From a virus: 27,142 nucleotides of DNA. The stretch spans positions 1-27,142 of the IMG/VR virus record IMGVR_UViG_3300037493_002429. One strand, 5' to 3'. Shown one piece after another: positions 1 to 7,057 of the stretch (within the stretch, counting starts at the first letter, position 1; each line of letters begins with the position of its first letter). Position numbers and translations under genes: made by a program. The notes beneath the pieces are model-generated. The model made no database searches and had not been told where the DNA came from. It was given only the letters and a program-made list of their open reading frames with translations.

Positions 1-42
1 CCTATTTCTCTCGTCGTAAAATTTGCTTTGACTCTGAGGCCC

Positions 43-180
43 CTAGGTGGCCGCTGGTGCGACGATCTTGTTGCATGCTTCGCACCTTAGTCTGTGTTTT
101 GGTGCTTCTGCTGGATCGTGGTTGATGTGGCGGATTCCTAGTGCGTAGCCGTTACATTCGGCGTGTTATGATCTGGTCAT
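43..180 (-). pseudogene. Interrupted small zinc-ribbon-like reading frame
   Basis: On the minus strand an ATG at 180-178 opens a 45-codon frame that runs to a TAG at 45-43, but codon 5 is TAA (168-166). After the TAA the frame looks protein-like: HAEC, a short basic stretch, then RCEACNKIVAP, which could be a His/Cys and CxxC metal site. An AAAGGAGA-like motif lies about ten bases upstream of the ATG, although it also falls inside the coding sequence of the + strand gene. No other start follows the TAA. It may be a decayed gene end, a gene needing readthrough, or chance. Its first codons overlap the start of the + strand prim-pol gene head to head. Confidence 0.3.
167..172 (+). promoter_or_regulatory. 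-10 element for a leaderless transcript
   Basis: TATGAT matches the actinobacterial -10 pattern TANNNT and ends six bases before the ATG at 179. With normal -10 to +1 spacing, transcription would start on the A of that ATG, giving a leaderless mRNA. The gene has no Shine-Dalgarno motif upstream, which fits. No good -35 hexamer is seen at 17-bp spacing. Confidence 0.45.
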
Positions 181-775
181 GCGTTCTTGTCTCCTTTGTC
201 ATAGCTCTTTGTCTCCGTTTGTGCGGAGCGATGCTCGGTTCTGTTCGGCTCGGTGTCGTGTCCAGTCGCATCGTGTGAATGCTCGGCCCGTGTTCCCGGT
301 TGAGCTGCTCAAGTTGTCCAGGTGGATACGTCGCTCGGTTGACAAGGTTCCTCTTCAGGTGTCGGGTCGTAATGCTTCTTCGACTGCGCCTCAGACTTGG
401 AGTAGTTATGCAGCAGCTTCGTCGAGCAGTGTTGGCGCTGGTCTTGGGTTCGTGCTTAATGGTGACGGCATTGTCTGTGTGGATCTCGATCATTGTCTTG
501 TTGAATCCTCCGTCGTTGCGGACTGGGCTCGACAGATTGTGGGTCAGATACCAGGTACGTTCGTGGAGGTGAGTCCGAGTGGTGATGGTCTTCACGTTTG
601 GGGTCGTTCTAGTTTTGTTGGCGGTCGGCGCTTTTCTGTCGATGGTGGGCAGGTCGAGATTTATGGGACTGCTCGCTATTTGACGATGACGGGTAAAAGA
701 TTTCGGGGGTCTAAGGATCGGCTTGCTGATCTTGATGGCTTTATAGAGTTTCTGTTGGGAGGCAGCAATGGTTGA
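179..775 (+). CDS. Small prim-pol (archaeo-eukaryotic primase-like) protein with N-terminal zinc finger
   Basis: A 198-residue protein. Residues 4-26 hold CLLC and FCSARC, a four-cysteine zinc-finger pattern followed by basic residues. Residues 45-190 resemble the bifunctional DNA primase/polymerase N-terminal family: a W-R-K-P-type opening, the acidic VDLDH pair (D102, D104), VSPSGDGLHVWG with H139, then VEIYG and RYLTMTG. These motifs normally form the metal- and nucleotide-binding site that makes primers or extends DNA. The protein has only the catalytic-type domain; no helicase domain follows. It probably starts a leaderless transcript and overlaps the next gene by 8 bases, just upstream of the terminase genes. 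Family assignment is good; the role is inferred. Confidence 0.75.
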   Translation: MRSCLLCHSSLSPFVRSDARFCSARCRVQSHRVNARPVFPVELLKLSRWIRRSVDKVPLQVSGRNASSTAPQTWSSYAAASSSSVGAGLGFVLNGDGIVCVDLDHCLVESSVVADWARQIVGQIPGTFVEVSPSGDGLHVWGRSSFVGGRRFSVDGGQVEIYGTARYLTMTGKRFRGSKDRLADLDGFIEFLLGGSNG

Positions 776-1085
776 GAAGAAAGTTCCTGCGAAGCGGGTC
801 CGTAAAGTCCCGGCTCCAACGTATGGCCGTAATCGGAGTGCTGTCGAGTTGATGCTTGAGGCGTTGCGTGATGCGGGTAAGTTGGAGAAGGTTGATGCTG
901 CGAGGGCGACGGCGGCCCAGGCTCTCGCAGATGCGGTCGATAGTGACCCGACGAATGCCAGTCTTTGGCGAGAGTATCGGGCCTCTCTAGAAATGTTGAG
1001 GCTTCTGTCTGATGGCAGCGTTGATGAATTTGCCAAGCTCCTCGAGTCTTTGTCTTCCGAGATGGGCGACCCAGCGAAGTCTTGA
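768..1085 (+). CDS. Terminase small subunit (probable)
   Basis: A 105-residue, mostly helical, charged protein directly before the large terminase. A basic N-terminus (KKVPAKRVRKVPAP) is followed by YGRNRSAVELMLEAL, an Ala-rich helix and WREYRASLEMLRLL, a layout common in actinophage small terminases, which recognise the packaging site and load the large subunit. The start ATG follows GGGAGG with five bases between and overlaps the end of the prim-pol gene by 8 bases. The call depends mainly on position and general composition; no unmistakable DNA-binding motif is visible. Confidence 0.65.
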   Translation: MVEKKVPAKRVRKVPAPTYGRNRSAVELMLEALRDAGKLEKVDAARATAAQALADAVDSDPTNASLWREYRASLEMLRLLSDGSVDEFAKLLESLSSEMGDPAKS

Positions 1086-1107
1086 GCGTAAGACTCTAGG
1101 TAGTGAG

Positions 1108-2433
1108 GTGAGTCTGTTGGCCCGCCAGTTGGGACAACCGTTGATGCCGTGGCAGCAACAGGTCGCTGATGTTGGACTCGAGTTGGATCTGGCTACTGGC
1201 CTTCCGGCTTATCGTGAGATTGTGGTTACGGTTCCTCGCCAGTCGGGTAAGACGACTCTTGTGCTTGCTTGGGAGTTGCAGCGGGCTTTGAGGTGGGCTA
1301 CTCCTCAGCGTTGTGCTTATACGGCACAGACTGGGTGGGAAGCTAAGCGTAAGTTGATTGAGGATCAGGCTCCGATGTTGATGGGTTCTCCGTTGAAAGT
1401 TGCGGTTGACCGGATCTATCGGGGTGCGGCTAACGAGTCAATCATCTTTAAGAATGGTTCACGGGTCGATGTGTTGGCTTCGACTGAGTCGGCTGGTCAC
1501 GGGCGCACGTTGGATCTTGGTGTGATTGATGAGGCGTTCGCCGATACTGACTACCGCAGGGAGCAGGCGTTGTTGCCTGCGATGGCGACTCGTCCTGCGG
1601 CTCAGATCTTGGTGGTTTCGACTGCGGGGACTGAGGCTTCTGTCTTTTTGAAACATAAGGTCGATACGGGTCGGGCTGCTGCGACTGCTGGAGATTCTAA
1701 AGGGATCGCCTATTTTGAGTGGTCGGCTCCGTCTGATGCGGATATTGATGATCCTCGAGTGTGGGCTGCGTGTATGCCGGCGCTGGGTCATACGATCTCG
1801 GTGAAAGTTGTGGAGCATGCCAGGGCGACGATGTCTGAGGGTGACTTCCGGCGTTCGTATTTGAATCAGTGGACTGCGTCTGATGATCGGATTATTCCGG
1901 CTGTCGTCTGGGATGCGGTTGTGTCTCCGAGTGTGAAGCCGGATGGCCGGTTGGTGTTTGCGGTTGATGTGGCCCCGGATCGGAGTTCGGCTTCGATTGG
2001 TGTTGCTGATGAGCAGGGCCGGGTCGAGCTCGTGGAGTCTCGTCCTGGTGTGGGTTGGATTGTTGATCGGGTTGTCCAGTTGTCTGCGAAGTTTGAGTGC
2101 CCGGTCGTTCTTGATGGTTATGGTCCTGCTGGGAGTTTGTTCGATCAGCTTGAGGCTAAGGGTGTCCGTGTTGAGAAGTATTCTTCTCGGCAGGTCGCTC
2201 AGGCTTGTTCGACGTTTTTTGATGCGGTCGCTGATGATCGGATCAGGGTACGGTCGTCGAGTTTGTTGGATGATGCGGTGGCGGCTGTGCGTCGTCGAGT
2301 GTCTGGCGATACTTGGTCGTGGTCTCGGTCGGATACGGCTGTGGATATTTGTCCGCTGATGGCGGTGACGTTGGCTTTTGATAAGGCTACGTCAGCGAAA
2401 AGCACTGGAGATTTGTGGGTTTCATGGGACTGA
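1108..2433 (+). CDS. terL: Terminase large subunit
   Basis: The DNA-packaging motor: an ATPase that pumps DNA into the prohead, with a nuclease that cuts the concatemer. Numbering from GTG 1108 (442 residues), Walker A is VPRQSGKT (about 42-49), Walker B is VIDEAF (about 139-144), and the coupling segment VVSTAGT follows. The C-terminal nuclease half has acidic metal-binding candidates in FAVDV (about D287) and VLDGYG (about D336). The frame is open back to an ATG at 1012, but that would overlap the small subunit by 74 bases. GTG 1108 follows an AGG motif and gives the usual family start near LARQLGQPLMPWQ. The stop overlaps the next small gene by 10 bases. Confidence 0.95.
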   Translation: MSLLARQLGQPLMPWQQQVADVGLELDLATGLPAYREIVVTVPRQSGKTTLVLAWELQRALRWATPQRCAYTAQTGWEAKRKLIEDQAPMLMGSPLKVAVDRIYRGAANESIIFKNGSRVDVLASTESAGHGRTLDLGVIDEAFADTDYRREQALLPAMATRPAAQILVVSTAGTEASVFLKHKVDTGRAAATAGDSKGIAYFEWSAPSDADIDDPRVWAACMPALGHTISVKVVEHARATMSEGDFRRSYLNQWTASDDRIIPAVVWDAVVSPSVKPDGRLVFAVDVAPDRSSASIGVADEQGRVELVESRPGVGWIVDRVVQLSAKFECPVVLDGYGPAGSLFDQLEAKGVRVEKYSSRQVAQACSTFFDAVADDRIRVRSSSLLDDAVAAVRRRVSGDTWSWSRSDTAVDICPLMAVTLAFDKATSAKSTGDLWVSWD

Positions 2434-2591
2434 CGAAAGATAGATGGGCTCTACTGTTAGAAGTTTTGGGTGGCCTGTTCTTGGTTGTTGGTGCTGGGCT
2501 CTTATTCGTGTGGCTTGGCGTAATCGTCGCCGGGCTTGTTTTGATTCTTTTTGGGGTCGCTCTGGAGCGGCTGAAGGATGGTGACTTGTAA
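2424..2591 (+). CDS. Small two-helix membrane protein
   Basis: A 55-residue protein starting inside the last codons of the large terminase and ending with TAATG shared with the portal start. After a short charged N-terminus (MGLTKDRW) there are two hydrophobic stretches, about residues 9-31 and 32-46, separated only by a Gly/Trp-containing turn, then a charged tail (ERLKDGDL). It reads as one or two transmembrane helices. A membrane protein between terminase and portal is not a core head part. It could anchor assembly to the membrane or act on the host envelope, but there is no direct evidence for either. Confidence 0.65.
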   Translation: MGLTKDRWALLLEVLGGLFLVVGAGLLFVWLGVIVAGLVLILFGVALERLKDGDL

Positions 2592-3865
2592 TGCTGGCAC
2601 GCATCCTTGGCGGTCGTGAATCTGAGGTCCGTGACGCTTCCCTGTCGTGGCCCGACTACCAATCTATGTTTAATAGTCTGTCGTATAACGGGATCCAGTA
2701 TTCGACTGCTGGTAGTGCTTATGCGGCGATGAGTGCTTTGAATGGTGCGAAGAATCCGATCGTTGCTGCGTGTATCCATGTTAGGACGCTCGTATTCTCC
2801 GAGGCTCGTTTTACGTTTCAGCGTTATTCGGCTAGTCGTCCTGGCGATATGTTCGGAGATCCGACGCTCAGTATTTTGGAGAAGCCATATCCGAATGCGA
2901 CGACTGGCGATCTTCTTGCTCGCATGGAGGTCGATGCGAGTCTGTATGGGAATTCGTATTGGATTGTCAAAGATGGCTCGCTGGTGCGGCTCGATCCTAC
3001 GAAGGTGATGATTGCTACGGGTTCGGTGTCTGATCAGATCACGGGCCAGCAGGTTGGTTCTCAGCTTGTTGGGTATCATGTCTTGGACGATAACGGTTCG
3101 ACGTTAGCTTCGTTTGAGCCTTCTCAGGTTGCCCATTATCGGCCTCTTCCAGATCCGGCGCATGCTTTCCGTGGTGTTAGTTGGTTGAATGCTGTGATGC
3201 CTGATGTGTCGGCTGATAGCGAGTTGACTGCCTATAAGCATGCGTTCTTGTCTAATGCTGCGACTCCGAACATGGTCGTGTCGTTTGATCCGACGATCAC
3301 TCGGGAAGCTTTCGACAAGTTCAAAGACTCGATGGATGCCCGACACCGTGGCACTGGTAATGCCTATAAGACGATGTATCTTGGTGGCGGTGCCGACGTG
3401 AAGGTTGTTGGTAGTAACTTTGAGCAGATCGCTATGAAAGCGGTGCAGGGTGCCGGGGAGACTCGTATTGCTGCAGCTGCTGGAGTACCGGCCTCGATCC
3501 TTGGTATCAGCGAGGGGCTCTCGGGTTCGAGTTTGAATGCGGGTAACTATACGGCTGCTCGTCGTAGGTTCGCCGATGGCACGTTACGTCCGTTGTGGCG
3601 TAGTGCTTGTGGAGCGTTACAGAATCTGGTGCCGCCTCCTGATGGTGGGGCTCGTCTCTGGTATGACGATAGGGACGTATCTTTCTTGCAGGAAGATGTT
3701 GCTGATGGTGCTGATATTCGGATGAAGGATGCCCAGACGATGCGTACTCTTGTCGATGGTGGTTTTGAGCCGTCGAGTGTTGTTGCTGCTGTGACGACTG
3801 GCGATATGGCTAGATTGGTTCATACCGGTTCGGTGTCTGTGCAGTTGCAGCCACTTGTCCCATAA
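2591..3865 (+). CDS. Portal protein (HK97 type)
   Basis: A 424-residue protein with the order and motifs of the HK97-like portal family, which forms the twelve-subunit ring through which DNA enters and leaves the head. Visible family features include the N-terminal segment on vertex assembly (AALNGAKNPIVAACIHVRTLVFSEA), the YGNSYWIV segment, the long wing region with DPAHAFRGVSWL, and the C-terminal GETRIAAAAGVPASILGISEGL block typical of these portals. Its ATG is fused to the preceding stop (TAATG), so its translation is probably coupled to the upstream small gene; an AAGGAT motif lies further upstream. Length is normal for the family. Confidence 0.93.
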   Translation: MLARILGGRESEVRDASLSWPDYQSMFNSLSYNGIQYSTAGSAYAAMSALNGAKNPIVAACIHVRTLVFSEARFTFQRYSASRPGDMFGDPTLSILEKPYPNATTGDLLARMEVDASLYGNSYWIVKDGSLVRLDPTKVMIATGSVSDQITGQQVGSQLVGYHVLDDNGSTLASFEPSQVAHYRPLPDPAHAFRGVSWLNAVMPDVSADSELTAYKHAFLSNAATPNMVVSFDPTITREAFDKFKDSMDARHRGTGNAYKTMYLGGGADVKVVGSNFEQIAMKAVQGAGETRIAAAAGVPASILGISEGLSGSSLNAGNYTAARRRFADGTLRPLWRSACGALQNLVPPPDGGARLWYDDRDVSFLQEDVADGADIRMKDAQTMRTLVDGGFEPSSVVAAVTTGDMARLVHTGSVSVQLQPLVP

Positions 3866-3885
3866 TCTGTGATAATGGAGTGAAG

Positions 3886-4623
3886 ATGAGAGAACTTTCA
3901 AGAGATGGTCTGGTCCGTAAGGTCGAGTTTCGTGCGACCCCGTCTGCTGACGGTCTGACCCTTGACGGGTATGCGGCTGTCTTTAACGAGTGGACAACGA
4001 TTGACAGTGCTGAGGGTTCGTTCCGTGAGCAGATAATGCCAGGAGCATTCAAGCGCACTCTTGACCATCGGATGCCGGTCTTACAGTTTGATCACGGTTC
4101 GCACCCGTTGATCGGGTCGATCCCGTTGGGTCGTATCACTTCTATCCAAGAAGACAGTCACGGGCTCCGGGTGAAGGCTCGTCTTTCTGATAATTGGCTT
4201 GTGCAGCCTGTCAGGGATGCGATCCGTGATGGTGCTATTGATGGGATGTCGTTTCGTTTTTCGGTGAATGCCGACAAAGTTATCGAGGGCCGTGATGGTG
4301 TCCTCGAGCGTTCCATTACTGAGATTGCGCTCTACGAGGTTGGCCCTGTTGTGTGGCCTGCGTATGAGCAGACAAGTGTGGGTGTCCGTAGTCGTGAGGC
4401 TGTGGATGCTCTGCAAGACCCCGAGGTTCGTTCCGAAATTGCTCGGATCTTGGCTTTTGGCACCGATCTACCTACTAGGTCGCCCGCCCCTGACTCTGAC
4501 CCGCAGCCAGTGTTGCACTCAGAGCCTGAAACAGTTTCAGCCCCGCAGCCCGAAGTGGTGCACGTTGAAAGTCCTGTAAGAACTAAAGCCCAGCGCGAAG
4601 CGCTTGTGGCCCTATATCTCTAG
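3886..4623 (+). CDS. Prohead maturation protease (HK97/U35 family)
   Basis: A serine-type capsid maturation protease that cleaves scaffold segments during head maturation. Visible blocks are GYAAVFNEWT, the FREQIMPGAFKRTL segment, LQFDHG with the catalytic-type His, and DGMSFRFSV with the nucleophile Ser, then a trailing Pro/Glu-rich tail that may be linker or scaffold. ATG 3886 is chosen because GGAG (3877-3880) sits five bases upstream; a GTG at 3880 is in frame but overlaps that motif. Encoded between portal and major capsid protein as expected. Length from ATG 3886 is 245 residues. Confidence 0.93.
   Translation: MRELSRDGLVRKVEFRATPSADGLTLDGYAAVFNEWTTIDSAEGSFREQIMPGAFKRTLDHRMPVLQFDHGSHPLIGSIPLGRITSIQEDSHGLRVKARLSDNWLVQPVRDAIRDGAIDGMSFRFSVNADKVIEGRDGVLERSITEIALYEVGPVVWPAYEQTSVGVRSREAVDALQDPEVRSEIARILAFGTDLPTRSPAPDSDPQPVLHSEPETVSAPQPEVVHVESPVRTKAQREALVALYL
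4526..4540. repeat. Perfect palindrome inside the protease tail
   Basis: CTGAAAC-A-GTTTCAG is an uninterrupted inverted repeat with 7-bp arms, about 90 bases before the capsid gene. It encodes part of the low-complexity Pro/Glu tail, where the protein places little constraint on the bases. It may be a protein-binding site, a small RNA hairpin or chance. Confidence 0.35.
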
Positions 4624-4631
4624 GAGAGATT

Positions 4632-6020
4632 ATGAACCTGAGCGAACTACGCTCAAAGGTCGCGGAAGTGCGTGACGAGATCGTCACCCTTTCAGCGATT
4701 GAAGAAATAACTGTCGAAGACGACGCAATTCTCACAGAGAGTCTCGCAACTTTTGAGACTCTCAGCGCTGAGCTTGCTGACGTTGAGGCCCGTTCGGCTC
4801 GTATCGAGGCTGCTAAGGCAACCATCGTTGAGCGTGCATCTGGTGTTGACAGTGTCCAAATCATGAAGCCAACCGAGACTGCCCTAGACATGCGTACTGC
4901 TACTCGTATGCAGATCAAGGATGCAGCTCTCAAGGTGCTCGAGCTTGACGGTAGCGACCTTTCTGCCCGTGCGGGTGACAGTGTCGAGTCGTTGATTCGT
5001 GCCCAGAATGCGAACGTCGATGGGACGCTTATCGCCAAGAGAATTCTTGCGACTGAAACTCCTGCCTACCGTTCAGCTTTCGCTAAGGCTCTTACTTCTA
5101 GCCAGCCTGCCTGGACTTCAGAAGAGGCTCGTGCGATCTCTGAGTATCGTGCCGCTTCTGAGGGTACTGACTCTGCTGGTGGTTTTGGTGTGCCGGTCTT
5201 TATTGACTCGTCCATCATTCTCACTTCGGGTGCTGCTGCTGCTCCGGTCTACAACCTTGCTCGCAAGGTATCGGTCACAAACGACGAGTGGAAGGGTGTT
5301 AGCTCCGCTGGAGTTACGTTCTCCTATGACTCTGAGGCTGCTGCAGTTTCTGACGATGCTGCGACACTCGCACAGCCAACCATCACCGTCTACAAGGCTG
5401 CCGGTTTTATTCCGTTCAGCCTCGAGGTCGGGGACGACTACCCAGCGTTCGCCGCTGAGATGCGTCGCCTCCTAGATGGTGGTTTCATGGATCTCGTAGC
5501 GAGTGGAACTGTTGTTGGTTCTGCTCCTATCGGTATCTTCACTGCTCTTGACGCGAACACCAACGTTGAAGTATCGGTCACAACTGACGGTGCTTTTGGT
5601 GCGGTTGACGTTCTCAAGTTGTGGAAAGCACTCCCAGAGCGCTCCAAGGCTAACGCTTCGTGGATCATGTCCACCGGTGTTGAGAACGAGATCCGTAAGT
5701 TTGCTGCGTCTTCGGATGGTGCTTACTACACGGTGAACCTTGCTGAGGGTGGTCTCGGTAACCTGTTTGGCCGTCCGGTCTACACGACTGACTATGCGCC
5801 AGACTTCACTGCGACAACTGGTGCAGCGAACATCTGTGTTGTTGGAGACTTCTCTAACTTCGTAGTTGCCCAGCGTGCCGGTATGACAGTTGAGCTTGTG
5901 CCTCATCTCTTTGATGTCACAAACAACCGTCCTACAGGCCAGCGTGGTTTCTATGCAGTAGCTCGTCACGGATATGACTCTGTGAACGACAACGGTTTCC
6001 GTCTGCTACAGAACACCTAG
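4632..6020 (+). CDS. Major capsid protein (HK97 fold)
   Basis: A 462-residue capsid protein that builds the icosahedral shell. Residues 1-75 are heptad-like and charged (ELRSKVAEVRDEIVTLS and similar), matching the delta or scaffold domain that the upstream protease removes. The mature part begins roughly after residue 100-140 and carries HK97-family blocks such as the E-loop and spine region (FSYDSEAAAVSDDAATL), WIMSTGVENEIRKF and NLFGRPVYTTDYAP near the A-domain. The start follows AGGAGAG. It uses more C-ending codons than its neighbours, as expected for a very highly expressed gene. A strong hairpin follows the stop. Confidence 0.95.
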   Translation: MNLSELRSKVAEVRDEIVTLSAIEEITVEDDAILTESLATFETLSAELADVEARSARIEAAKATIVERASGVDSVQIMKPTETALDMRTATRMQIKDAALKVLELDGSDLSARAGDSVESLIRAQNANVDGTLIAKRILATETPAYRSAFAKALTSSQPAWTSEEARAISEYRAASEGTDSAGGFGVPVFIDSSIILTSGAAAAPVYNLARKVSVTNDEWKGVSSAGVTFSYDSEAAAVSDDAATLAQPTITVYKAAGFIPFSLEVGDDYPAFAAEMRRLLDGGFMDLVASGTVVGSAPIGIFTALDANTNVEVSVTTDGAFGAVDVLKLWKALPERSKANASWIMSTGVENEIRKFAASSDGAYYTVNLAEGGLGNLFGRPVYTTDYAPDFTATTGAANICVVGDFSNFVVAQRAGMTVELVPHLFDVTNNRPTGQRGFYAVARHGYDSVNDNGFRLLQNT

Positions 6021-6043
6021 TAACAAGTAACAATCGTTGAGTA

Positions 6044-6073
6044 GGGAGGCCGGTCCGAAAGGGCCGGTCTCCT
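6044..6073 (+). terminator. Hairpin after the capsid gene, possible attenuating terminator
   Basis: GGAGGCCGGTCC (6045-6056) pairs with GGGCCGGTCTCC (6061-6072) around a GAAA loop, a 12-bp stem with two G-U pairs, plus an outer G-U pair. There is no clean T-run after it, so it may be a partial terminator or an mRNA stabiliser that keeps capsid mRNA more abundant than that of the downstream genes. Confidence 0.6.
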
Positions 6074-6087
6074 CTCTCACCTAAATA

Positions 6088-6105
6088 TGCAATGGAGGCA
6101 TTGTG
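6088..6105 (+). promoter_or_regulatory. Small hairpin presenting the ribosome-binding site of the 6103 gene
   Basis: CAATG (6090-6094) and CATTG (6099-6103) can pair, with GAGG in the loop and two further wobble pairs outside. The loop is the Shine-Dalgarno core and the stem includes the first base of the GTG start, so the fold could tune initiation. It is short and weak. Confidence 0.25.
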
Positions 6106-6330
6106 AACGAAGATCTAGTTTTTGCGGCATCGACTTGTACGACTGCCGATGCACAGGGTGTGCTTGTGCGGTTGACGGCTAATGAGCCGTGGGCCGCTAA
6201 CGATCCTCTAGTGTTGGCTCGCCCTGGACTGTTTGTTGCGGCTCCTACTGTGGTCCGTCGGACGGTTGCAGCCTCAGCTCCGGTGAAGGTGGAGAAGGCT
6301 ACGAAGGCTCCTGGTGAGAAGCGTGCCTAA
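6103..6330 (+). CDS. Hypothetical small protein downstream of capsid gene
   Basis: A 75-residue protein starting with GTG after a clear TGGAGG motif. It is Val/Ala-rich with a Lys/Ala C-terminal tail (PVKVEKATKAPGEKRA). The middle segment WAANDPLVLARPGLFVAAP resembles short phage proteins encoded near head genes that carry a 'D-P-x-V-x-A-x-P-x-L-F' phrase; their function is not established. Position right after the capsid gene suggests a head-associated or decoration role, but no domain can be named. The stop overlaps the start of the following glycosyltransferase. Confidence 0.7.
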   Translation: MNEDLVFAASTCTTADAQGVLVRLTANEPWAANDPLVLARPGLFVAAPTVVRRTVAASAPVKVEKATKAPGEKRA

Positions 6331-7057
6331 GCCTGATCTGGTTTCTATTGGCTATATCCACGGCAACGAGGTCACTCATTCTTGGCATCAGTCAATGTTG
6401 AATCTGATCCAGTGGGATATGGGCCATGATCAGCATGTTCTTGCTGCTGGTTGGTATGCCACGCGTTATGGGACTGGTGGGATTGTCCAGGCTCGTAACG
6501 ATACGGTCATCCAGTTTTTGAAAGGCCCCGGAGAGTGGCTCTTTTGGATTGATACCGATATGGGGTTCGCTCCAGATACGGTCGATCGCCTGTTGGCTAG
6601 TGCCGATAAGAAGGAGCGTCCGGTGGTTGGGGCTCTCTGTTTTGCGATGCGTGAGGTTGCGGTTGATGGGATGGGTGGCTTTATTGTCCAACCGGCTCCG
6701 ACTGTGTTCGATTGGGTTGAGTTGCCTGACGGGCGGCAGGGTTTTCATACTCGCCTCGAGTACGAGAAAGACCAGGTGTTGCAGGTCGCTGGTACGGGTA
6801 GTGCTGCGATCTTGATCCACCGTTCTGTATTTGAGAAGATCCAAGAGGAGCATGGGAACACTTGGTATTCGCCAGTGTTCAACAAGTCCATGAATCTTCA
6901 TGTCTCCGAGGATCTGTCTTTCTGCTCTCGTGTCGGCGCTATGGGCATTCCAGTCCATATTGATACTGGAGTAAAGACCTCTCATTTGAAGCAGCTCTGG
7001 CTAGATGAGCGGGTCTATGACCGGCTCGAGGTTGTCGGGATGGGGGAGAAGATCTAG
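6323..7057 (+). CDS. GT-A-type glycosyltransferase
   Basis: About 244 residues. The segment GEWLFWIDTDMGFAP carries the DxD motif (DTD, about 77-79) that binds the metal and nucleotide-sugar in GT-A enzymes, following VQARNDTVIQFL, a helix seen in phage and bacterial transferases of this group. Downstream are GSAAILIHRSVFEKI and SEDLSFCSRVGAMGIPVHIDT, the usual acceptor-side acidic and C-terminal blocks. GTG 6323 is favoured because a GGTGAG motif lies four bases upstream; GTG 6314 is also in frame. It overlaps the methyltransferase gene at TAGTG. Donor and acceptor are unknown; a virion protein or DNA base are both possible, with capsid the simpler guess from position. Confidence 0.85.
   Translation: MPKPDLVSIGYIHGNEVTHSWHQSMLNLIQWDMGHDQHVLAAGWYATRYGTGGIVQARNDTVIQFLKGPGEWLFWIDTDMGFAPDTVDRLLASADKKERPVVGALCFAMREVAVDGMGGFIVQPAPTVFDWVELPDGRQGFHTRLEYEKDQVLQVAGTGSAAILIHRSVFEKIQEEHGNTWYSPVFNKSMNLHVSEDLSFCSRVGAMGIPVHIDTGVKTSHLKQLWLDERVYDRLEVVGMGEKI

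Noticed and set aside
152-1036. Long minus-strand open frame opposite the prim-pol and small terminase genes
   Set aside because: It mirrors the + strand genes, is rich in Thr/Arg/Ser without domain features, and has no ribosome-binding site; the + strand genes have recognisable motifs.
2387-3079. Minus-strand open frame opposite terminase end and portal
   Set aside because: Antisense to the small membrane gene and portal, which explain the region; low-complexity Thr/Arg-rich translation.
4560-4625. Possible promoter TTGAAA ... TATATC before the capsid gene
   Set aside because: Spacing between the two elements is far from 17 bp and no better pair is present; the capsid gene is likely read from upstream.
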